Below are positions 49,253 to 64,000 of a stretch of DNA of 64,000 bases, piece after piece. The notes beneath the pieces are model-generated. The model worked only from the letters and a program-made list of their open reading frames with translations, ran no database searches and was not told where the DNA came from. Both the position numbers and the translations under genes were made by a program. Numbering within the stretch: position 1 is the first letter of the stretch; each line of letters starts with the position of its first letter. Source of the DNA: Lagopus muta (taxonomy: Eukaryota; Chordata; Aves; Galliformes; Phasianidae); the NCBI RefSeq assembly GCF_023343835.1, contig NC_064433.1, positions 183,971,777 to 184,035,776 of the forward strand, written 5' to 3'.

Positions 49253-49360
49253 ATGCCGCGGCCGCTCTCCGATGAGATTTGTGCGGGGATGTCGGAGACG
49301 CGGTGCCATCGTGGGGACCGTCACCCTCTGCCTGGCGGCCGGCTGGGCTCTGCAGAGTAA
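49253..49360 (+). other. Upstream ATG overlapping the VSTM5 start
   Basis: An ATG 19 bases before the VSTM5 start is out of frame with it. In genomic DNA the frame stops at 49360, just inside intron 1. In spliced mRNA it would run to a stop at 51426-51428, about 60 codons. Both ATGs have weak contexts (pyrimidine at -3). It matters only if transcription starts upstream of 49253. Confidence 0.5.
49272..49356 (+). CDS. VSTM5: VSTM5 exon 1 (signal peptide)
   Basis: Residues 1-28 plus one base. MRFVRGCRRRG is the basic n-region. Donor CAGA|gtaagt, phase 1. Confidence 0.92.
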
Positions 49361-52300
49361 GTCCGCCCGCTCCCCTTCCTTCTTCCTCCTTGGCCGCGCC
49401 GTGGCCGCTTGCGGGCGCTCGGTGCGACGTTTGCTGTGCGGGCTGCCGCGTTTCTCTTGGGGTCCAACCGGCAGGACCGCGTGTCACAAATATTTGTCGG
49501 TGTTCAGATCTTGCGGTGCTGCGTTTGGCTCGTGGGCTGCATGGGGAGTTCAGGTATTTGCAGATAGTTCAGTGGAAGGGCGTATCTTTTTAACCTTTAC
49601 CTTGCAGTCATATGTGCAAAAGAACTGCCTTTATCCCGGCATTAGAAGGCACTGCAGAGAGACTGTCAGCTCAGCTCTGGCCAGAAACAGAGCAAAAGGC
49701 CTTTAAATAAATGCAGGGAACTGAAAACAATGAGAGCAGTTTGCAGCGGTTACCAGGAGCTCCCATCTGTTTGTCTCACTGTCACAAAGCCCTTTCCCTG
49801 GCCTGCTCTGTCTCTGGGGAAGGCAGGCTGAAGGCGAGCACCGCCTGGCCGAGAGGTGCTGTGGGAGGGCATGGCGAGAACCCATGGAGGGAGAATCCCA
49901 GCAGCAGTGTCCTGGGAAGAGCTGAGGTCCTACTGCTGTTCCAGCTCGGCAGCAGCAGTCAGGCTACTGCTACTGAGGGTGGGGGAGCTGAACCAGGAAA
50001 AGTCCCCCCGTGCTTTATCTGCCTTCGGTCTGGTTTGATTTCTGCAGGCAGGAAACCCAGCCTCTCGCCAAGTTATCACTAACGTGCCATTAACTCAAAA
50101 ACGAGGTGTGCCCATTGAAACTCAAATGTTTGGTGTTCTTCCAAATCCTCATGCAGGAAAACCCCCATGCAAGTAGGGTTATTGCAGTTACACATTAAAC
50201 CAAATGATCCATTCTGTTCAGCAGTTATGAGCAGCTCCATAATCACATTAGTGGGAAGTGTGTGATAATTATTTTTTCGTATACATTTTTGCCTGGAAGT
50301 TGGTGCAAGAAGATCCCTCTGATGATGTGATTTATCTGCACTGGCAGATAGCTGGCTGTCCTGATGTAGCTGTTCTCTCAAACACTGCTAACACATTATT
50401 TCTGATTTAAAGCCTACATGACATCTCCAGCAGCCTGCTGTCCCTCTCATTATGCAAACATGATGAAGTCCTTGCCAAGTCTTCACGTACTTAAGCTTGC
50501 TACAGTCCGTGCTTTGGGGGGATGATTAGTTGATATAACAGCTTACTTTGGCCATGGCTATTAAGATTTCCATTTTAAACATAGAACTTCAAAGGCAAGC
50601 CAGTTACTGGTGAACACAAAAGCATTACTCTTGATCCACGGCATGAGGTAAATAAACCAGGTTTTGTATTTCGTCAGAATGTTTGTTTCATTTTAGTGTG
50701 GGCATTAGGCTGACTTGGTCTGTCTGAAGTCCCTATAAACTGGAACATTGTAATTGACTTTGGAAATCATAAATGCCATCCCTGTTTTGTTTGTTTGTTA
50801 AGTGCTTGGCAGTTGAGTTGTAAATTCATTACTGTGAAACGTACTGACTTTGGGGACACAGGAGAGATGGAGCTTTGGACTGTTCCCAAAAGACAGTTCA
50901 TTTACCTCTGAGGAGGCTGTGGGTTGCAGGGCTTTGAGAGCTTATGAAGGAAGTGCAGCGCCTACTTTTCCCATACATGATAAAATACATTAAGGATGAG
51001 GTTTATGAGAACATGATGTGATTTCCATTTCTCAATTTGAGGTAATCAAAAGACCAGAGCTTCACACTTCCTTGTCAGAAGGACCCTTCCACACTTTTTC
51101 CTCGAAACACTGAAACACAAGCTGTTACTTGTCCTGTAAGACACAGACATTTCTTCTGACTGCAACCAAATAAAGCACGTATTTAGTCTTATGTTAGACA
51201 CGTGTATTCCTACAGTGGTCAACAGAGAGAGAAACTCCTGTCCTGAAGTCACTAAGATAGGATGAAGTGCCCTCCCAAGAGGTCCCACCCTGCCCAGGAT
51301 ATTCATGTGCTGCACCCCTCCTGCACTCATTGCCCCCTTTGTCTTTCAGCTCCTGGAGGAGTGTCGTTAATTGTCCCACAGCCCAACATCAACGCAACGG
51401 TGGCACAGAATGTCCTCCTCTCTGTTGAGTACTCCTGTAGAGGCATTGCCACTGTGGAGTGGAAACATGTGTCGAGCTGGGGCACCACCAAAATTGTGGA
51501 GTGGAAAAGTGGGCATTACATCAACATATCCAGCGCCTATAAGGACAGAGTGACTGCTTTTGAAAATGGTTCTATACAGCTTCTGAACGTGGGCATGAGA
51601 GATGCTGGCTACTATTTTATCACAGTCACAGAAGAGTATGGAACCAACACCTATGGCACCATCATACTCAATGTTTATGGTATGAAACTCGTGGGATTTC
51701 TTAGCCTTACCCTGTGTTTAAACACTAACCTGCTCATAAGCAATGTCGTAACATCACACATTTCTGCCCTCTTTGCAGAGATTATCTATGAAGATTTACA
51801 TTTCGTAGTGGTTCTCTTTGTATTTCTTGCTGCAATATCTGCCATTTTGATCTGCTTCATGTGGCTGTGTAACAAATCCCTCTACCTGTTCCAGAAGAAG
51901 ACACATAAGCTAACAGGTATCTAAGAATGCAGCCCAGACACACGTTTTTCCAATCTGAGAAATCTGAGAAACTCACTCATGGTTTGAGCTGTAAAGGTGT
52001 GAAGTGGTGACAGAAAAACAAAATTGGAAGGGCTTGGCTGAGTCATCCTGTTTAACTCTTTACTAACACAGGCAACTGAATAATAGGTATTTAATTGAAA
52101 AAGATCCACAGGACATCTACCTTGTATTTTATATCAGAAACTAAAGAACACTTCCCTACATCATTAGCTGCTGCTGTTTTTTCACAGTGGACACACAGCT
52201 CATGAGCTTCTGTAGCTACTGAAAATGTTCTTACCATGCCAGTTTGGGTAAAGCCTCTCCTTCCTCCAGTTAAAGCCAATTTTCCTATGCAGCAAGAGTT

Positions 52301-52742
52301 CTTCAGAGTCTGAATTCAGTGCACTCCTTGGCAGACTTCAGGAATACTGCAGTTCTGGAGACTTGCTCTGTCATCATCCAGAACAGGATCCAATGACTTA
52401 TGTTTCAGTCCCATCTTAGGAGAGCCCTCCTTTGGAAGTCATGGAGCCCTGTGGACTTTGTTTCACTTTCCATAGTGCTTTTTGTCTTGTACTTGACAAC
52501 TACTGTCACATTCAGGGTTCTGAGGGACTTATTATGTGGTCAAATATTTTGAAAAGATGCACTTAAAAGCAAATTCTAGATGAGTAAAACTGGAGTTAAA
52601 ATTAAAAATGTCTCAGCTATTAACATGGAGTTGTTAATTTTGCAATGCTGACCTTCCCATCCACTTGCCAATCAATAATTTCATCCTTTCATTTGCAGCA
52701 AGTACAACTGAAGAAATTGAATTGGAAACCATTGAGTGTTAG
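49272..52742 (+). CDS. VSTM5: V-set and transmembrane domain-containing protein 5
   Basis: Four exons (49272-49356, 51350-51679, 51779-51916, 52699-52742) join in frame to 198 aa; human VSTM5 is 200 aa as I recall. This is a single-pass membrane protein with one Ig V-set domain, reported to promote dendrite and spine formation in neurons. The signal peptide is about residues 1-28 (basic start, core AIVGTVTLCLAAGWAL). The Ig domain spans about 33-137, with C58, W66, and RDAGYY at 112-117. The membrane helix is about 147-169. The cytoplasmic tail ends TTEEIELETIEC, nearly the same as human. Sequons lie at N43, N87 and N101. The position usually held by the second Ig cysteine is I119, as in human. 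Its neighbour MED17 is convergent, the same pairing as in human, which supports orthology. Confidence 0.96.
51350..51679 (+). CDS. VSTM5: VSTM5 exon 2 (Ig V domain)
   Basis: Residues 29-138 plus one base: GVSLIVPQPNINATV, LLSVEYSCRG, WGTTKIVEWKSG, KDRVTAFENGSIQL. Acceptor ctttcag, donor TATG|gtatga. Confidence 0.96.
51779..51916 (+). CDS. VSTM5: VSTM5 exon 3 (transmembrane segment)
   Basis: Residues 139-184: EIIYEDLHFVVV, the membrane helix, then MWLCNKSLYLFQKK. Acceptor ctttgcag, donor ACAG|gtatct. Confidence 0.95.
52699..52742 (+). CDS. VSTM5: VSTM5 exon 4 (cytoplasmic tail)
   Basis: Residues 185-198, ASTTEEIELETIEC, then TAG. Acceptor atttgcag. The final Cys, also last in human, is a possible lipid-attachment site. 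Confidence 0.95.
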
Positions 52743-53000
52743 CCAAGGACTGTCTCATAACAAAAATAACAACTCTACCTCAGGAGAAAGTATTGGCAAG
52801 AAAAGCAAGAAGGAACCTAAAAGGTAAAGTATTTGTGACTACCATAAAAAATTCCTGACTTACACTGCTAATACAGGACCTGAAATCAGCAGTGTCTGAT
52901 GGACTTGTTTTGACCTGTTATGATTTCAGCTCTGCTAGTCAGAGTACGTGTTCATGGCTGAGCACAAACACATTTTTGTGGCTAACTAATAAAATCCACA
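52743..53000 (+). terminator. VSTM5: VSTM5 3' UTR and candidate poly(A) signal
   Basis: AATAAA at 52988-52993 lies about 245 bases after the stop. A second AATAAA is at 53145-53150. Either could be used. Confidence 0.5.
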
Positions 53001-53612
53001 GCCTCTGCCACTCCTAAAAACAACCAACCAATAATACCTACCTGTAAGAAAATGATAGTGTTCCTGCAGGACACTTGCATTTTGGCTACAGCAAGTCCCC
53101 TGTTACAAGCAGAATAGCATTTAGGATCACTCTATGATCCTACGAATAAATTTAGTGTCTAATTACAATATTACATTAAAAAATTAACTGCAAGGGTTGA
53201 ATCCTGTTTATTATGCACATGCTGCTACTTTCAGTCATAAGGAATTTCCCAAAGCTCTGAACACAAGCTGTAATTCTGAGACAAATCTGACATTGAAATA
53301 ATGCCAAGATGGTCAAAGTTCCTCTGCTTATGCTTCCAGTTGTTTACACTGCCCAGGGACGTGAACACACATTTTATCACATTGCTAGGAAAGGCTGTCG
53401 AACAAGGAACTGTGCACAGGCACTGAAGATGATGCTGTCTGAAATGATTGTAGGATAAAAAACTGACCCCACACCAGTAGAGTGGCAAAACATTGAAAAT
53501 GTAAGTGACCAAGGGCTAGTCTGTGTCTACAGATACCACATGGCTTTTTGAGCTTAACTGCTGCTACTGCCTCTTCCACACTTCACTCACTTGTCTCATA
53601 AAGCTTTTACGA

Positions 53613-53800
53613 GTCGTAGAATCATAGAATTGTTTGAGTTGGAAGGGACCTTTCAGGGCTGTCTGGTCCAACCCTCCTGCAGCGAACAGGGACATCCACA
53701 GCTTGATCAGGTGCTCAGAGCCCCATCCTGTCTGACCTTGAGTGTCTCCAGGCGTGGGCAACCCACCACCTCTCTCAGGTGACAGTTTCCCTCTTCTCAA
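53613..53800 (-). mobile_element. CR1 LINE 3' fragment
   Basis: Inverted CR1 end: 'tagaatcatagaattgtttg', 'agttggaagggacctttcag' and 'ttgatcaggtgctcagagcc'. Confidence 0.92.
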
Positions 53801-54539
53801 GGTCAGCATTGCTCAGCAGCTGAGGTACCACAGGTTTGATCCATGAAAACAAAGAACTTCCTATCAAGTGCGTAACAGTGCAGATAGAAGCCACAAAGGC
53901 TTTTTCCAAAGCACTTGGAACACAACACTTCTGAAAAGTCAACCCCAGACTGAATGGCCATTGCAGTGCACAGGGCCTTACAGCCACTCATTAATTCAGG
54001 TGTTAGATTCAGCTGGTTGCTCCTTCCTGCACCCAGGAAGTAAGAAACTGAAAAATAAAAGAAAATCCCAGATAAAACACAGCTCAACGAAGGAACAGTT
54101 TGTTCCAGTTCTTCACACTAAAAATGTATTGCCAGTCCTCTGCATGTCTGAGTGAATTAAACCTAGGTGACACAGAAGCTGAAAGTGTTTCCTTTAAGTT
54201 TGAAGGACTCTGAAAGGTATTCATGTAATATACGTAATACTTTTATTTCTGCATACCTATTTCCATTTATTACTTTTAATTCCCAAATCTTAGAACTTAA
54301 ACAAAGTGCATAGGCTAAGCTGAGCACATATCTAGAGTTGCTTAGAAAATATGATAAGTGCAGCTGACATTTAAAACCATTTCTTGCCTACAAACATTTA
54401 CTTGAATAAATATGACAAGTCAGAAAATGTATGCAGGCACAAATGCCCTAACTCGAAAGTTGGTGACCACTGAAAATCCTTACAGTGTATGTGCACTGTA
54501 AAAGCAAAGAGAAGTTCCCAGCTAGCATAGTAGAGACCT

Positions 54540-55217
54540 GCAAAGAACGACCAGGGGGTCTGGTGGATGAAAACCTTAACATGAGCCAGCAGTGTGCTCT
54601 TGCAGCTCAGAAAACAAATGGTATCCTGGGCTTCATCAGCAGGGACAGGGAGGTGATTGTCCCTCTCTACTCTGCCCTTGTGCGGCCCCATCTGCAGTAC
54701 TGTGACCAGGTCTGGAGCCCCCAGTACAAAAAAGACAGAGAGCTGTTGGAGAGGGTCCAGAGGAGGGCCTCAAAGATGATCAGGGGGCTGGAGCACCTCC
54801 CCTACAAAGACAGGATGAGGATGCTGGGCTTGTTCAGCCTGGAGAAAGAAGGCTGCAGGGTGACCTCATTGCAGCCTTCCAGTACCTCAAGGGAATCTAC
54901 AAACAAGAGGGGACTCAACTCTTTGAGAGGGTAGATGACAGCAGGACAAGGAGAAATGGTTTTAAGTTGAGGAAGGAAAGATTTAGGTTGGATGCCAGGG
55001 GGAAATTGTTTACTATGAGAGTGGTGAGGTGCTGGAACAGCTGCCCAGAGAGGTTATGGATGCCCCATCCATGGAGGTGTTCAAGGCCAGGTTGGATGGG
55101 ACCCTGTGCAGCCTGGTCTAGTATTAAATGGGGAGGTTGGTGGCCCTGCATGCGACAGGGGGGTTGGAGCGTCAGAATCTTTGAGGGCCCTTTCAACCCA
55201 GGCCATTCTATGATTGA
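54540..55217 (+). mobile_element. CR1 LINE, best-preserved copy in the window
   Basis: Forward CR1 of about 680 bp: the ORF2 C-terminal part (VPLYSALVRPHLQYCDQVWS, LLERVQRRASKMIRGLEHLP), then the 3' UTR and terminal 'attctatgattga'. It is 5'-truncated and has frame changes, so it is inactive. Confidence 0.96.
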
Positions 55218-57575
55218 TAGTTGGAGCTCTGAGCTTGGTGAAAGATACAGCAGCATCAGATACCCAGCCTTGGCTCTAGATGCTTTTAGATAGTGATAGC
55301 CAGAGGAACAAGGAGGCAGTAACTAGAGCTGCACGCTGCTTTTCCCATAGACAACTCCTTGCTGAAAAATTTTATCCACATTTTAAAATGGTTACTGGTA
55401 CAGCAATAAATTATTCCCAATTCTGTGAAACTGGTATTTGCCAATAATATTACTTGTTGCAGTAATTGATATAAAGAACGTGAGGATGAAATGCCTGTGG
55501 CAGCCCATTGCTGCACACGAGCTGGCTGAAGAATTTAAAATTTTTCTGCAAGCTGTTACAAAAGTATAAGCTTAGAAATTAATAGCAATTCATTTTCCAC
55601 TTATAAACTGCATGCAAAACTGCAGCAAAAGGTAATATTTGCAAGATTCCAAGAGATCAAGGACATTAATGCATTTTGCATTTAAACTGTAATTAAAGAG
55701 ATGTCCAAGTTCACAAAACTGCTTTCGTAATCAAGTGTAAAGGTCTTAGTGCTCTCTAAACGTACCCAGCTTGTGCTTAAAGGCATACTGCTAAGAGCTC
55801 CAACTTCGTGTCTCAATTTAGAGGTCATACCAGCCTGTTTTCCATCAGTATTGAATATTCCTTTTGTGAAAGGCACTCTGCAGGCTCCTGCTCCTAGTTT
55901 TTACTAACAGCTAGGCCTGAAAGTCTAAACAACTTTCTGTGCCCATCACATCCATGCACTTCTGAAACAAGATAAATGATCCCCCTGCATCCTTCTTTTT
56001 CCTCCAGAAGGAAACAAATCCTGCAAGCGTGACAACTTAATAACTCCAAAGTGATTATTTGGTAACCAAGTGCTTCTTTGACAAAAAGGCTGCTGCTCCA
56101 TGCAGACTTGTCAGTTGAGGTTGAAAACAGTGAGGTACACAGATCCATTTAATTAATTTTTCATACATACATCTGATTTTGGGTGAGATTTTTGTGCTGT
56201 GTCAGGTGCACAACGTGCTGGGAGCTGCACTGCCACCCCCTGTTCAGTAAGGAGCAAAACCTGCTAGCCAAGCAATATGGGAACAGGCAGTTGTGTAAGA
56301 CTCACCCACCCCAAGATGATCAAGAGACCTGTGTGCTATTTTCAACCATTATTTTTTCAATTTCATGAATTATCCAAGACACCTTATGAGAAATGCCTTT
56401 CTCTGCCACATAAGTAAGAACTTCAAGGAACTGAAATAACAGTATGTTCCACAATGGAAAATTTCAACACAGTATAATAGCTGCTTTGGATACACACTGA
56501 ACAGCAGCTTGCCAAAAACAGTTGCTTAATAGGTATTTCTAACAGCTATTCCATATTGCTCAAGAACGTAGCAAAAGAACAACTGTCACTACAGAAGGAC
56601 AGTGTTTAATTCAAGCATGTTCTATGTGCAAAAAGTTCTTTTCTGTGTATGTATGTATATACACACCTTGTAACACAATGTGGATGAAAATCTTAACCAG
56701 CTTACACAGACCAGTTTCAAAGAGACCTTTAGCCATTAATGACAAAGCAAAAGGAAAACTGGGCAAAACTTTAGTAGAAATATCAAGGCAGCTATAATTA
56801 CAACAAAGAAGGAGAAACAAACAAAATTACCTCTTGAAGACCTCAAGGGAGCTGACCTCTAAGAGAAAACTATCATTTTTCTGAATGGCAGCAAATGCCA
56901 GGGCAGAAAACAAAGAACAGGATGACTATGGAGATCCAAGGCTTATTACGTGAGTTACCTGCTCTTCCTCTTCCCAGTCTGTTCTTTCTAGACATGAATT
57001 TACACAAAAAAGTTACACAAAAATTCAAACTGGCAGGAGAATTTTAGACGTAAAGATCATTTCCTCGACAAGCTTGCAAACAACAGAAATTATGCAGTAA
57101 CAAATACTGCATAAAGTCACCTACAGCCACGTCACAAGCTGTGACTGTACAACCCTCAACACCACTGTGCCTCTCCACAAGAGATTCAGTGCGTGACCCA
57201 GAGCCGCACCAATGCAGTGCAGAGGTATTCCCTCAACCCCAAGCCAAGAACATCACACACTGAAGACTTGTAACTTGAATTTTAAGCAATGGTACTTTCC
57301 TCAGGATATCAGCCACTAAAAGGTTTATCAGCTTAAATGTCAGAATTTTCTTTTTATCAGAAACGTTTATAAAAATCTGTTCAGGAAAAACCAGAGGCTG
57401 GGAAGGAAAGGGTATCATTTTGAGCAGGCACCTCTCGTAAGGCAAAGGACTCTTGAATTTCATTTTATAGAAGAAAAATACAGTAATCACTTAGGAATGT
57501 TGGTCTAGGTAGAGCAGCCTGCAGAGATACAGCTGAAAGGAACTCTTGGAAAAAGCTGTATTGCACATCATTGAT

Positions 57576-57726
57576 AATGCTTTATTATAAACCCTACAAC
57601 AGATGCATCTGTACAGGAAATAAATGTGGTTTTGTTTTCTTGTGTAGCCCCACAGGCTGAATCATCCTTTGTTGCACAGGCAGCGCAGCAACGACTCAAA
57701 GCCCCCACGAGGAGACTGAGAGATGA
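57576..57726 (-). terminator. MED17: MED17 3' UTR and poly(A) signal
   Basis: On the minus strand AATAAA occupies 57586-57581, about 140 bases past the stop at 57727. This gives a very short 3' UTR. Confidence 0.75.
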
Positions 57727-63769
<6,043 letters not shown>

Positions 63770-64000
63770 CTAGCTGCAAATTAAGCATGGCTGTTTACTG
63801 TGTCTATTTCACATATATTCTGCAGAAGTATTGCTGCAGTATTCTTCAGCATCAGCTGCTCAGCAAAGAACATTAAAAAGTATAACAATCAGCAGCCTCC
63901 ATCACAGCTGTCACAGACCTCACTAAAAGGAAAAATTCAGATTTCTCTGGCCAAGTATTGTGTGATCATACATCGTCATCCTTCTCAGTACTTAAACAAA

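Larger units (their letters stand above)
49065..49480 (+). promoter_or_regulatory. CpG island and probable promoter of VSTM5
   Basis: CpG-dense segment around the first exon, the only clear CpG island in the window. It includes a CCAAT box at 49144-49148 and a GC box (CCCCGCCC) at 49235-49242, with no TATA box. Transcription probably starts between these and the start codon at 49272. Confidence 0.75.
53001..57575. other. Region between the convergent VSTM5 and MED17 3' ends
   Basis: No gene seen. It holds CR1 copies at 53613-53800 and 54540-55217. The rest is A/T-rich unique sequence. Confidence 0.6.

Noticed and set aside
49137-49271. In-frame upstream extension of VSTM5
   Set aside because: The frame is open upstream but has no ATG; the ATG at 49272 is followed at once by a proper signal peptide as in human.
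54485-54934. 149-codon plus-strand open frame with clear protein similarity
   Set aside because: This is the CR1 ORF2 tail, not a host gene.

Overview
This looks like bird genomic DNA, probably from a galliform or similar species. It is dense with short, mostly 5'-truncated CR1 LINE copies carrying the typical terminal direct repeats (ATTCTATG-type) and has no Alu- or B-type SINEs. The genes are split into many exons with vertebrate GT-AG splice sites. I cannot fix the species from sequence alone.

Four protein-coding genes are supported by reading exons and joining them at splice sites. From left to right: (1) a five-exon L6-family tetraspan gene, TM4SF5/TM4SF1-like (+, 11545-22791, 196 aa); (2) an eight-exon paralogue of the high-affinity choline transporter SLC5A7/CHT1 (+, 27389-35222, 544 aa); (3) VSTM5, a one-Ig-domain neuronal membrane protein (+, 49272-52742, 198 aa, four exons) with a CpG-island promoter; (4) the last four exons of MED17, a Mediator head-module subunit (-, 63677 to 57727), whose 5' part lies beyond the right edge.

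VSTM5 and MED17 are convergent neighbours, as I recall them at human 11q21. That places the window in the bird counterpart of that region. The choline-transporter-like gene and the tetraspan gene sit on the side where human has HEPHL1. To my knowledge human has neither gene there, so they look like ancient genes kept in birds and lost or moved in mammals; this is inference.

The remainder is non-coding. 1-11544 is intergenic with scattered CR1 copies and a pair of adjacent perfect hairpins near 9.85 kb. 22.8-27.4 kb is intergenic and holds a 0.9-kb almost pure pyrimidine tract, with TCTCC and CCCTT pentamer arrays at its two ends, about 1 kb upstream of the transporter. 35.3-48.8 kb is a CR1-rich intergenic stretch with a 17-bp minisatellite. 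52.8-57.6 kb separates the two convergent 3' ends and holds the best-preserved CR1 in the window. The last MED17 intron holds an old, roughly 2-kb CR1 copy with a younger CR1 inserted in the opposite direction.

No RNA gene, CRISPR array, operon or novel multi-gene system is visible. The most interesting item is the divergent choline-transporter paralogue, which keeps nearly all residues of the substrate cage but has a short, altered C-terminal tail and a GC-AG intron.
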